64,000 nt of DNA from Glebionis coronaria. Its lineage: Eukaryota; Streptophyta; Magnoliopsida; Asterales; Asteraceae. Under the pieces are notes generated by a model. That model saw only the letters and a list, made by a program, of their open reading frames with translations, did not search any database and was not told where the DNA came from. This document shows positions 21,848-32,580 of this stretch, one piece after another. Made by a program: the position numbers and the translations under genes. The stretch spans positions 530,450,538 to 530,514,537 of the forward strand of contig CM046876.1 in the NCBI GenBank assembly GCA_025667525.1. The letters run 5' to 3'. Each line of letters starts with the position of its first letter. Position 1 is the stretch's first letter.

Positions 21848-23950
21848 TGTGATAACCCAAAAACCGAGGTGATTGATTAATCTTATTTTACGATTATTTT
21901 TGAAATTTTTGATGAGTTTGAACAATATTTATTTTTGGAGGTTTAAGTTTAAACCGATGTTGGAAGGTTAATATTTAATATTTAATAAGTATAAGGAGTA
22001 TTAGCAAGTGTGATGTCGATGGATGCCAAATATTTTACGTTTTATTGTCGGTTGTTCGACGTTTGGCATTTTTGATGTTTTCTTTTAAATGACGTGTTAA
22101 GTCGAGTCGGGAGTCGATATTATTATATTTGAGGTACGTTTTAAATTTTTAAAAGTATCTATATGAAACCCGAGCCCCGTAAATATTTTCAAAATTGACT
22201 AATAGTTATTTCCCGCTTTTTAGCTAACTATTTTAATTTTTAGCCATAACTATTGCAAAATTACAACATTGGTCCCTCAGCCACTATATAAAAGCCAAAA
22301 GTTTTCACACAAACACATAATTCACACACACAAAATATTTTTTTTCTCTCTCTTCTTTTTCTTTCTTTGCCGTGACCCTCTACCCACCAAACACACCCAC
22401 TTTGATCAATTTTTACTCCATTTCTAGGATGATCTAAGCAAAAAGAACACAAGTCCCATCTCTAATTTTGCAAGGAGATCATTTTGGTATAAAATTTATG
22501 TACATGCAAGAAGTTTTATTTTTTCAAGTTGGTAGGTGAGAATTATGCTCATGCATGTCATTTTTGGGATGATCAAAGATGTTCTTGCTAACAGTCTTGT
22601 TAAAAACTTGATTTTGATTTGAAGGTTTTTATTTTTATGATGATTATAATGTTATAGTTGATATATGTTAGTCTTAGGGTTATGGGATGATCATAACTAT
22701 GATTTGTTTTGGTTAAAAATATGATTTTATACAAGTTTTTAAAAGGTATTTTATAACAGTAGGTAAACTATAATTTTGAGAACTTTATGTTGTGATAATG
22801 GTTTAACTTATAGCCTAGGGTTGTAGAGCATTCGATTATCTTCGATTTGATATAAAGTAGAGCTTCTAGCTCCAAACGAGCGTGAAGTTATGATGTTTTG
22901 ATTATTCGTGTACCGGGAGACGAGTATCGACACTACATATAGTTGTTGTCGATATTTGGATCGAATCTCGGGGACTATAAATTGAAGTTTTGAAATGAGT
23001 CACATACTGATAATGAAGTGTAAACCCTAGAGGGTTAGTTTATTTTAAAACCCAAGAGTCGGTTTTGTAAATGGAGTCGTTTAAAGAAGTTAAAACGGTT
23101 GTATGAATTATTAACGTAAATCTGTCCGGATTTTGTAGTTTGAAGATGAGTCGTGTAAAGAACTTTAAAAGTAATTTCATTTGATAAACTTGTTGGAGGA
23201 CTTTATATATATAGTAAGTTAGTTTCTCGAGTCATTTCATAAACGTTTGACGAGTCTAAAAGGGGTAAATAAGCTAGCACATGTAGTATGTGCCGACGGA
23301 TTTTGTTGAAAGTTTAAAATGGTAAAGTAAATATATAGAAGAGTGTAATAGAGTTATTTCTATCATTTTCTCTCGAGTTATCGTGATTTTATGATTTTGA
23401 GTATGATATTGTTATGTATGATTTATTTCTCGAGTCATTATTAATGAACGCGCCTTATTGGATAGGTAGCGGTTCTCGTGTTTGAAAGGCATCCTCTGTC
23501 ATCGACGATCATCTCGCTAGATCTCTTATACTAAGGTGAGTCTGTAGCCTCGCTTTTCATGCTAGCTACTAAATGTTTTATTACCCGCGAGTGGGATACA
23601 TTCTATTTGAAAATAAGTGAACACAAGTCATGAGTAACTGTTGGACCCGAATGTTGCCTAAGTTGTTTACATTGTATTGAGTACCTTGTTGCTAAAGACC
23701 CTAAATTCATGAGCCGTTAACTATCTTATGACTTGATGTTGTGAGTCGGGAATAGCCGCTTATTCTAATGATAGTACTATTAGGTTGACCACCCTATCTG
23801 AGACCAGGGCATTACGCTGAGTAACCTCTGGGAAGGATAATTTACGGGAATAAGAATGTGGTATTCTAGCAACTGATACCCTAGAGAGGAAATGGTTTAT
23901 TCTAGTCATGCCAGCATTTGGCGTGGGTGACTATTTGGTTAAGGGGTCGG
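21848..23950 (+). repeat. 3' LTR of the Tekay-like element, interrupted
   Basis: It starts TGTGATAACCC and carries a TATA box, TATATAAAAG, at 22285-22294, followed by a CT-rich leader. It breaks off at 23950 in GGGGTCGG, where the 5' LTR continues TGTCATGAGC. The Athila-like element was inserted there. The last 5 bp, GTCGG, would be its left target duplication; the right copy is lost. Confidence 0.88.
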
Positions 23951-25098
23951 AGATGAGACGGCATTTACACATAGTCTCATCGTCCAAATCGGGCTTAAAA
24001 CGGTTAAAATATCATCAAAATACCCAAATATATGCTTGTGTTTGTTCATTGTGTATTTTAGGTACGGATATCGTGAAATCAACCAAAGATCACAAGAATC
24101 AAGCAAAAACGAACACGGGAAACGAAGCCGCACAAAGAACCGGGCCCAAGTATGGAATTTCCAATATTGCCCTTGAAGTTTGAAGATTGTACAAGTTTGG
24201 TCCCTCAACTTTTGAAGAATGACACTTTATACCCCTCAAATATCCAAAAATATAAATGGGGTCCCTAAAAGTTTGAAGATCTTACAAGAAAAGCCCTTAA
24301 ATTTGAAGAGAATGAAACATTAGTCCTCATTCCAACAAAAGGACTAACAATGCAAAAGAAAATAGACTGACCATGTGATGCCAAAAGGACTAACGGTGAA
24401 AAAGGTAGTGGACTGAATATGCAAATCTTTTCAAAGGGGAAGTTAATTGGAGGGACCTATGCTGCCAACAAACCAAACTTTTAACCAAACTCCCATTACA
24501 CTTAACTAGACCCGACATCCTTTGTCCACCTCACCCATCCCCACCACTCTCCTTCGTCCACCTCACCCTTGACCCTCCACGTCATATCCCACCACCCCAA
24601 TATTATAACAGGTTTTAATTAAACTTGTTTAAACATAAATTTTGGAGGGTAACATATTTTAAACCCCTAAACCCAATCAACTTCATCTGCTAAACACCTA
24701 TCCACCACATAAACCCTAATCCGAATAGTGATCAAATCAAAGGGGTTTTACTTAATGTTTTTCCAGATAATTAATTTAAGGTGAGTTAATCAAAACCCAC
24801 AACAAACCATACCCATCTCGTGACCCTATGTGGCCCCCCCCGTCCTTCCCTGTCACCCTCTCTTTTGGTCAAAAGAGCATCTTCAGTCATCCAACGCTCC
24901 CAAGACCAAAACTTGGTCCCAAAGTTCATTTTGGACGTCTATGATGCATTCAAACAGCCTGGCAACACCTCAGAGATCACATGACATTGTTTTGACCAAG
25001 AAAAAGTCAACAAAATTCAAAATTAACCAAGGGCATAATAGGAAATCTCTTGATTAGGGTTTAGGACGTTTATTGTTCTAGAATTCTCTTAGCACTAG

Positions 25099-25107
25099 TA
25101 TAAAAGG
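25099..25107 (+). promoter_or_regulatory. TATA box of the Athila-like 5' LTR
   Basis: TATAAAAGG, preserved in the 3' LTR at 37061-37069. Confidence 0.75.
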
Positions 25108-25473
25108 AGTCTCCAAGCTGTGGATGAACCCTTGTTCCAGTTTTTATAACCTTTTAAAATTATTAATGAAAATGAACACTTTTTAATCTTGCATAACTGA
25201 GTTCCTTAATTCTGTTTTTCAGTAGTGTATTAATTTACATTTGTTGCAAAAGTAGTGTAGGTTTCAAAAAAAGGGAATTGTGTTTAAAGTTTCTGAAAAT
25301 AGCTTTTCTTTATTAAACAAATTTTGAGTCTCAAATTCACATGAAAGTAAAAGTGGAAGTGTGAATTGGATTTTCAAGTTTGTGGTTTCAAGGTGATTTT
25401 TGGTTTCAAAATATGTTTTTCAAGGGATTTTTTTATAAAATTTGATTTTATCATTTTTATTTAGCATCTTACT

Positions 25474-25514
25474 GTAGCAAAAGCTACAAGCCAAAAGCTT
25501 GTAGCCCTTGCTAC
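25474..25514 (+). repeat. 18-bp stem hairpin in the Athila-like LTR leader
   Basis: The arms GTAGCAAAAGCTACAAGC and GCTTGTAGCCCTTGCTAC pair at 16 of 18 positions around the 5-nt loop CAAAA, about 370 bp after the TATA box. The 3' LTR copy (37440-37480) has one further mismatch. Confidence 0.75.
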
Positions 25515-25641
25515 TTGAAGTCTGTTCTTTGTTGGCTTTGTATGTGCATGTGTGAAAGAGCAACTAGATTCTTCTCATCTTATCATTCCATTTCATCATT
25601 TTAAGAAGAGTGTTTTTGGTCCTACATCAAACAAGTCCAGC

Positions 25642-25705
25642 TCAAGCCCGAGCTTGAAAGGAGATGGCTTATCAGCCATAGTGGGGCCTGGATTGTAGGC
25701 CCCAC
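25642..25705 (+). repeat. Three consecutive perfect hairpins in the Athila-like LTR leader
   Basis: TCAAGC/GCTTGA (loop 4 nt), ATGGCT/AGCCAT (loop 4 nt) and GTGGGGCCT/AGGCCCCAC (loop 7 nt) follow within 64 bp. In the 3' LTR (about 37608-37671) the last stem is intact and the second has one change. Possible RNA leader structure. Confidence 0.7.
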
Positions 25706-26639
25706 AAGGTAGAACCTGGCTTGAACCCTCCTACGTGTTTAGACTTGGTGTTTTGAGTTTTTCATATGATTCTTGATTTTGTGAATTAGATTCTTAGGAG
25801 TTAATGCTTTTGTTTGATTAAGCTCATGTAAGCTTGTATGCATGTTTAGGTAGTAAGAAATCAGTTTGGTTTGTATTTGAGTAGCTTTTAGTTTGTAAAT
25901 CTTTATTTCCAAAAAATAAGGGGGTGTTTGGATTTGGGCTTTAACTGAAATTGGTGACATCATTTGGGTTAAACACTAGTCTAACATACTCTCTTATGTT
26001 GAGTTAGTATAAGTATATGGTTGTTATTAGTTTGGTTTAGCTTTAAACTCAGTTTGCAAGTTTTCATCATAAAAAATGGTAGAAAATCAGTAGGGCTGTT
26101 TCTTAATTGTTCTAGCATGATTTGACTTGAAAATTTGGATTCTGTTAGATATTAGTGTAAGTTAGGTTTGTATCTAGCTTATATGCTAGTTGGTTAGGTT
26201 TTTGTGCAAGATTTGAGCATTTGAAATCTGTTTTATTACCAATTGCACCAGAAACTGTTCACCAGTCCTTTAAAGCCATATTAGTGACTGATTTTGACCA
26301 TTTTGTGTGAAAATTTTGTGAACAACTTGTGCTTTTTACATTTTTAACTGACTCCCTACACTTCACTGAGTGTAGGGGTGCCTTATTGTCCAAGAAAAAC
26401 CTCAAAAATAAGGGGCTGTTTAGTTGTGGAAAACTTTTCATAATTTTTTGTTTCTAATTTTCTAGAAAAGAAAAGACTTTTCTTTTCTAGAAAATAGTTG
26501 AGAATTTTGAAAACTTGTTTAAATGATATTTTTTATTTTCTAAAAAAAATAAACAATGTTTAAACGAAACTATTTTCAATCATTTTCTTCATGATCAACT
26601 TTTTTTTCAAGTTTTTGCTAGTTTTTTTTTATGTTTTCG

Positions 26640-27525
26640 TCTGTTTTTCCCGTCTTCTTTTTTCATATTTTCGTAATTTTTTTACGTTTTAATTAGTTTT
26701 TTTTTTTACGTTTTCATCAATATTATTACGTTTTAGTCTATGAATTTACGTTTTCGTCAGTATATTTACGTTTTTGTCAGTAAATTTACGTTTTCGTCAG
26801 TAATTTTACGTTTTTTTTCTATAAATTTACGTTTTCGCCAATAAATTTACGTTTTCGTCAGTAAATTTACGTTTTCGGCAGAAAATTAACGTTATCGTCA
26901 GTAAATTTACGTTTTTGTCTGTAAATTTACGCTTTCGTCAGTAAATTTACGTTTTTGTCAGAAAATTTACGTTTTCGTCAGAAAATTTATGTTTTCGTAA
27001 GAAAATTTACGTTTTTGTCAAAAATTTACGTTTCCGTCAGTAAATTTACGTTTTAGTTAGTAATTTTATGTTCTCGTCTGTAAATTTAGGTTTTCGTCAG
27101 TAAATTTACATTTTCGGCAGAAAATTTACGTTTTCGTCAGTAAATTTACGTTTTCGTCAAAAAATTTACGTTTCCGTCAGTAAACTTACGTTTTCGTCAG
27201 TAATTTTACTTTCTCGTCTGTAAATTTAGGTTTTCGTAAGTAAATTTACGTTTTCGTCAGTAAATTTATGTTTTCGTCAGTATTTTACTGTTTCGTCAGT
27301 AATTTTACGTTTTCGTCAGTAAATTTACGTTTTCGTCAGAAACTTTACGTTTTCGTAAAAAATTTACGTTTCCGTCAGTACATTTACGTTTTCGTCAGTA
27401 AATTTACGTTTTCGTCAGTAAGTATACGTTTTTGTTTGTAAATTTACGTATTCGTCAGTAAATTTATTTTTTTGTCAGAAATATTAAGTTTACGTTTTCG
27501 TCTGTAAATTTACGTTGTCGTCATA
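26640..27525 (+). repeat. Left tandem array of the foldback element
   Basis: Roughly 40 degenerate copies of a unit of about 20 bp of the type AAATTTACGTTTTCGTCAGT. Not CRISPR: repeats and 'spacers' are not distinguishable and the period is too short. Confidence 0.88.
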
Positions 27526-27539
27526 AAATTTTAAACTTA

Positions 27540-28058
27540 AATTTACTGACGAAAACGTAAATTTATAAACGAAAACGTAAATTTACTGACGAAAACGTAA
27601 ATTTACAGACGAAAACGTAAATGTACTGACGGAAACGTAATTTTTTGACGAAAACGTAAATTTTCGGACGAAAATGTAAATTTATTGACGGAAATGTAAA
27701 TTTACTTACGAAAACGTAAATTTACAGACGAAAACGTAAACTTCTGACGAAAACGTAAATTTTTTACGAAAAGGTAAATTTTCTGACGAAAACTTTAATT
27801 TACAAACGAAAACGTAAATTTACAGACGAAAACGTAAATTTACAGAAGATGACGTAAATTTTCTAACGAAAACGTAAATTTTATGACGAAAACGTAAATT
27901 TACAGACGAAAACGTAAATTTTCTGACGAAAACGTAAAATTACTGACGAAAACGTAAAATTACTGACGAAAACGTAAATTTTCTGACGAAAACGTAAATT
28001 TTCTGACGAGAACGTAAATTTACTCACGAAAACGTAAATTTTCTGACGAAAACGTTAA
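27540..28058 (-). repeat. Right, inverted tandem array of the foldback element
   Basis: Roughly 25 copies of the same unit in reverse complement (GACGAAAACGTAAATTTACT type). It pairs with the left array across a centre near 27532, so a transcript would form a long, staggered hairpin of several hundred base pairs. Confidence 0.88.
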
Positions 28059-29425
28059 AATAATGATGAACGGTGAATACTGAATAGAGTAACGTGTTAT
28101 TGAAATGGGTTAAATAAAACAATGGTGGATATAAGGTTAAAATTTAGAAAAGGGTAAAATGGAGTTTTCTAGTTTTCAATATTAGTTTAGAAAATGAAAA
28201 TTTTGTAATTTTTAAAAAATATTGAAAAATGATATTGCTAAACAGGTTTTCCATTTTTCACTTTTCAAATGAAAATTTTTCTAGAAAAGTGGAAGAATCT
28301 TCTCCAACTAAACAGCCCCTAAGCTTTCCTAAGCTTATTAGTGCCCAGACCCAATTTTCATAACTACCAGTGGGAACCAAGTTCCCACTGCTAGTGTATT
28401 TCTAGGCACTGCTATACAAGCAGACAAAACAATCCAAGGTGTCACTATCAGTTTCTACTTTTTTTGTCTTTAGTGGGTAAAAATAGGATATAGAACTTGA
28501 TTTTTGTTTCATTATTTTTCTTATTTATTTTCTGATTTTTCTGTTTAATTTATTTTCTTGTTACTGTTCATTTCCTACTTTTTAGATTAAATTGCATTTT
28601 AAATGACTTTAAGTTTCTGTTTTTGTCTTTTAGTGACAAAATTTTATATTTTTCAATTTCAAAAATTTTCTTAGATTTAGAAAAATAGTTTAAGATTTTT
28701 AGTTTAAAAATATTTTACTGTTCACATTTTTAAGTATTTTTTAGAATTAATTTAGTTTAATTAGGGTTTTATTATAATCAGTTTTGTCTTTTAGTGAAAT
28801 TTTTTACTTTTTTCAAACTTTTTCATTTTTCTACTGTTCATTAGTATAATTTAGGATTTTTAAAATTTTCAAATTAGTTTTAGCATTATTTTATTATTTT
28901 TTATGATTATTTTAGTTCAAAAATAGTTTTTAGTGATTTAAAAATAGAAAAATAGTTTTAAAAATTTAGGAAAAATACTTTTTAGTCTTTAAATAATATA
29001 AGTGATTTATTAGTCCAATAAAATAACATTTTAGGTTTTTTCTTAATTATATTTAATTTTAGGGCTTTAAGTAGCATTTAAAATTGAATATTTAATAATT
29101 AAAGGTTTTAAAAATTATTTATTGGATTTTTATCCTTATTTATATTATTTTAGACTTAGTTTAATCTTTTAATTAATTTTTAGGTTTAATTTTTAATTTC
29201 GTCACGTTTTACGTAATTACGTCATCGTTTTACGTCAATACGTCGTAGTGTAATCGTAGTCGTAGCTCGTCTTTAATTTTTCTCTTCTAAACCAATAACG
29301 TCACTAATCCAAACTTGATTTTATATATTGGCACATTAATTCACACACCTCCTTCGAGAACGAACCCGCATTTATTCGGTTTTACGTTTTTCCTAAAACG
29401 TGTACGAAAACACTACATCAATTTT

Positions 29426-29443
29426 TGGCGCCGCTGCCGGGGA
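29426..29443 (+). promoter_or_regulatory. Primer-binding site, tRNA-Asp type
   Basis: TGGCGCCGCTGCCGGGGA matches the complement of the plant tRNA-Asp (GTC) 3' end with one mismatch. This site is characteristic of Athila-group elements. Confidence 0.9.
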
Positions 29444-30237
29444 GGTGTTTTATAGTGCCAATATTATTATCGTGTTTGTATGAGTAGTACGTTTTTGTTT
29501 TTCAAATTTTGGAAAGCGTACATAAACGTACATACTCATTTTTGTTATTTTTCTCTATTATACTATAGTGTCCAAATAAAACGTGTTTAATTTTCCTAAA
29601 TTAAACACAAACCAATCTTTACTATATTGTCGATATCCCATTATCGTTTTCGTTTTTCTTGTGAATATATTACTATATTGTACTACGTAGAACAATAAAT
29701 ATACGAGTACTCCAAAAGCGTGAAAACGCAACCTTGATTCGGGATTTCATCACTCGATCATTGTATTCGAATCCAAAGCAAAAATTTAAAGGCAAAATAC
29801 TTTCATGAGGCTTAATTTCAATTAACACAAACTATAAGGTGGGTATAAGGCGGTTGTATTTCACGACCTAAGGGAAAAAGGCTCTTAAGTGCTTAGCGCC
29901 GCCTCGTTTCCCCCCGCTTGCTTGTGCGTGTTTTAAGAAAGAGAGCTAATCGAGGGTTTGCCGCCCAAGTATTATCTACGTATATTATATTTGCTTGTTT
30001 TCAAGATTAAACCCTCTTGAACGTTTTGGTGTTCCACCAACGTTCTAAAGTCATCGAAGGCGTTCACTCCACGTGATCGTTTTCATTCTTTGAGGCTCCT
30101 TTAATCGAGAAGATCGATTCGAGGAGAGATTTGTAGATTTTAGTCTACGTAATACAAGAAAAATCCAAAAAAAAATTGAAAAATCGAAAAGCCGCAAAAA
30201 GAATCTTCTTTGCTACCTCCCATTCTATGCTTAGTGC
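29444..30237 (+). other. Leader of the Athila-like element
   Basis: A 794-bp non-coding leader. It contains GTTTCCCCCCGC near 29908 and a run of A/T homopolymers near 30165. No other feature is seen. Confidence 0.5.
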
Positions 30238-31640
30238 ATGCACACTCGGTCGAAGGATTATTCTAATTCTAGCGACGCTTCGAATCGACGCAATCGTAAT
30301 CAAAGGAATCGACGACGTAGACGAGAATTAGAAACCGACGTTCCTAATATCATTGTTTAAGAGACCGTAGAGGAGATGGCCGACAATCGTTCAATGATGG
30401 AATTGCTCCAAGCACCTACCGAGGGTTATGGAGACGCGATCGTAATTCCCGCTATCGAAGAGGAGAATTTTGAGATTGAGAGCGGAATGCTTTCGTTGAT
30501 TCAAGCTACGAAGTTTCGAGGTCGTGAAGCCGATAATCCTCACGACCATATTCGGAATTTTGATCGTCTTTTAGCCACGAGCAAGTTTAAGAACGTCGAC
30601 ACCGATGTCGTCAAGCTTATGCTTTTTCCATACTCGCTCGATGGTGCCGCCAAGGATTGGTACGAGAAAGAGCCACCTAATTCCATAACTACGTGGAAGG
30701 ATCTCGTCTCCAAGTTCGTTAATTATTTTTTCCCACCGTCTAAGACAACGTTTTCAAAAATGAAATTACGAAATTTGAGCAAAAACCGAATGAATCTTTT
30801 AGAGACGCGTGGGATCGTTCTAAGGAATTGCGTAGGCAATGCCCTCACCATGGTTTTTCCGAGTTGCACAAAATCGATACGTTTTACAACGGTCTTAATT
30901 TTCAAGAACAAGATTCGTTGAATTCCGCCGCCGGTGGCAACTTTTTGTGCAAAACTCCGAAAGATGCATTGATAATTATCGAAAACCGATCCAAGGTTTA
31001 CCAACTCCGCAACGCACCGAGTGTTGCTAATGTCGCCAATGTTAGTAGTTCTAATCGCGACATTGAGAGAGTTGATGCAAAAGTCGACAAGTTGACGAAT
31101 GTGTTTACGTCTTTTCTCGTCGAAATGCAAAAGAAAGACGCTCCCGCTACGGTGAAAGCGGTTGAGGTTTCGTGTACGTTTTGTGGTGGAACTCATAATT
31201 ATTACGAGTGTGCGGCTACGGATGGCCAAACGTCGAATGTGAGTGCGTTAAATGGAAACAACAATTTTCAAAATCAAAATAACGCGGGTCCATCACAACA
31301 AGGCAATTATAACCAAGGCAACAATTTTTCGAATCAAAACCGTAACAATTTTCAATGAAACAATCAACAAGGAAATTTTTCGAATCAAAATCAAGGTTAT
31401 AATCAAGGTCGTCATTTAAATTGGCAAAATCGAGACAATAATCAAAACTCGAATTTTTCAAACAACAACAATCAAGGAAACAATTTTTTAAGTGGGAATC
31501 AAAACAATTTTCAAAGAAGTAATCAAAACCAAGGGAACTTTAATTCAAATCAAAATAGTTCGTCAAACGATTTTCAAAATTACATGAAAACAAATGAGGC
31601 TAATATGAGACGAGGGAGAAATTGGTACTTTGAAAAATGA
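30238..31640 (+). pseudogene. gag: Athila-like gag, extended start, broken
   Basis: I place the start at ATG 30238 because the frame reads MHTRSK followed by an Arg/Asn-rich stretch and runs into MADNRSMMELLQAP; only TAA at 30358-30360 separates them. Capsid-like sequence includes WYEKEPPNSITTW and PHHGFSELHKIDTFYNGL. The zinc finger is CTFCGGTHNYYEC (about 31170). An Asn/Gln-rich tail follows. Lesions: the TAA above, a frame change near 30770, and TGA at 31356-31358 inside the Asn/Gln tail. Gag would package the RNA. Clear family match; exact C-terminus uncertain. Confidence 0.85.
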
Positions 31641-32580
31641 ATTTTCTAATACTTTGAAATTGCAAAACACGAAGATTGACCAAGGACAAATTGACATTAA
31701 AAAGATGTTTTCGGCCATTATGAACAAGTCCTCGGGTGCGTCATCGAGTTCGTTACCTAGTGACACCGTTGCAAATCCGAAGGAACAATGTAAAGCCGCC
31801 TCGTCTCGTGAGAAAGGTCGTGTGATTACCCCTAACCTTGTAGGATTTCGAGTTGTTCCTTCTTCTCAACCCTTGACTTCTAAGACGTCTTATTGTTCTA
31901 AAGTCGATGGGGTGAACGTGGCGACCAAGGAAAAGAGTGCACACCCTCATGTACCTCAAATTCCATCCACGGTTCAAAAAGATAGCTTTACCGACCTTAC
32001 CAAAGTAACCCTTGAAGAAACTTGTGCTTCGATCCTTCTTAAAAAACCCAAAAGGCATATGCCAAGAAAGGAAGAGGATCCGGGCCAATTTCTATTACCT
32101 TGTGATTTTTCCGAGATTGAGGGATGTTTATCCCTTGCCGATTTAGGTGATAGCATCAATCTCATGCCTCATTCTCTTTGGAAATTGATGATATTGCCTA
32201 ACCTTACCCCCAAAAACATGACTATCGAGCTTGCAAATTATACACCACTAATACCAATTGGAATAGCCGAGGATGTCTATGTTAAAGTTGGAAAGTTTGT
32301 TTTTCCCGCGGATTTCGTTATATCCGATTACGAGTGTGACCCTAAATGTTCCATTATTTTAGGCCGACCATTCTTATCGACGGCTCGAACCGTAATCGAT
32401 GTTCACAAGGAGAGACTTACTATGAGATATGGGGAGGATAAAATGGACTTTTTCACGAATAAATCCCAAGTGTCTTGTGATAATGAAAAAACCAAGGTTT
32501 CAAAACCTAATGTTTCTAAACCTTATGATTTCAAAATGTTCACTTTAGCGGGAAGAATGAGGCTTAATGCATGTTTTTGA
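31630..32580 (+). CDS. Athila-like gag C-terminus and aspartic protease domain
   Basis: An open 316-codon frame. Residues about 1-130 are a variable Ser/Lys-rich linker. From about residue 155 (QFLLPCDFSEIEG) comes the retropepsin-like domain, with ADLGDSINLMP at the active site and ILGRPFLSTARTVID downstream, as in Athila and Tat polyproteins. It would process the polyprotein. It is probably internal to a longer gag-pro frame, so the ATG at 31630 need not be a real start. In complete relatives RT follows; here it does not. Confidence 0.8.
   Translation: MKNEFSNTLKLQNTKIDQGQIDIKKMFSAIMNKSSGASSSSLPSDTVANPKEQCKAASSREKGRVITPNLVGFRVVPSSQPLTSKTSYCSKVDGVNVATKEKSAHPHVPQIPSTVQKDSFTDLTKVTLEETCASILLKKPKRHMPRKEEDPGQFLLPCDFSEIEGCLSLADLGDSINLMPHSLWKLMILPNLTPKNMTIELANYTPLIPIGIAEDVYVKVGKFVFPADFVISDYECDPKCSIILGRPFLSTARTVIDVHKERLTMRYGEDKMDFFTNKSQVSCDNEKTKVSKPNVSKPYDFKMFTLAGRMRLNACF

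Larger units (their letters stand above)
14521..23950 (+). mobile_element. Tekay/Del-like Ty3/Gypsy chromovirus, both LTRs interrupted
   Basis: The element has a 5' LTR fragment, an initiator-Met primer site, an extra ORF, gag, protease-RT-RNase H-integrase with a C-terminal chromodomain-like segment, a polypurine tract and a 3' LTR. Gag-pol has at least four nonsense codons and three frameshifts. The shared LTR parts (14521-15075 and about 23396-23950) differ at roughly 18 of 555 sites by eye, about 3%. Family X interrupts the 5' LTR and the Athila-like element the 3' LTR. The full LTR would have been more than 2.6 kb. Confidence 0.88.
26412..28319. mobile_element. Foldback DNA transposon built of about 20-bp repeats (1908 bp)
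   Basis: A perfect 15-bp terminal inverted repeat, GGGGCTGTTTAGTTG, is flanked by TAA on both sides (26409-26411, 28320-28322). The 3' LTR has the empty site with TTA there. A 3-bp TAA/TTA duplication with this kind of end fits non-autonomous PIF/Harbinger (Tourist-like) elements. There is no transposase. The interior is two inverted arms of tandem repeats. A perfect 18-bp palindrome with a 1-nt loop (26458-26494) lies near the left end. Confidence 0.85.
23951..29420 (+). repeat. 5' LTR of the Athila-like element (5470 bp with foldback insertion)
   Basis: It aligns with the 3' LTR from its first bases (AGATGAGAC against TGATGCGAC; the initial T is mutated) and ends CACTACATCA before the primer site, so TGATG and CATCA form the inverted ends. 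Without the 1908-bp foldback and its TAA duplicate the LTR is about 3.56 kb. It contains a TATA box and a run of perfect hairpins. Several ORF-like stretches in it are shared by both LTRs but are not credible genes. Confidence 0.88.

Noticed and set aside
23908..24183. ORF with a near copy at 35929-36117
   Set aside because: It spans the junction between the Tekay-like LTR and the Athila-like LTR; the similarity reflects the LTR pair, not a gene family.
24830..25057. 75-codon ORF upstream of the Athila-like TATA box
   Set aside because: It is not preserved as an ORF in the 3' LTR copy near 36800 because of indels, and it resembles no known protein.
26640..28058. CRISPR-like regular repeats
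   Set aside because: The period is about 20 bp with no distinct spacers, the two halves are inverted to each other, the repeats are degenerate, and the array lies in a plant transposon with its own inverted ends and TAA duplication.
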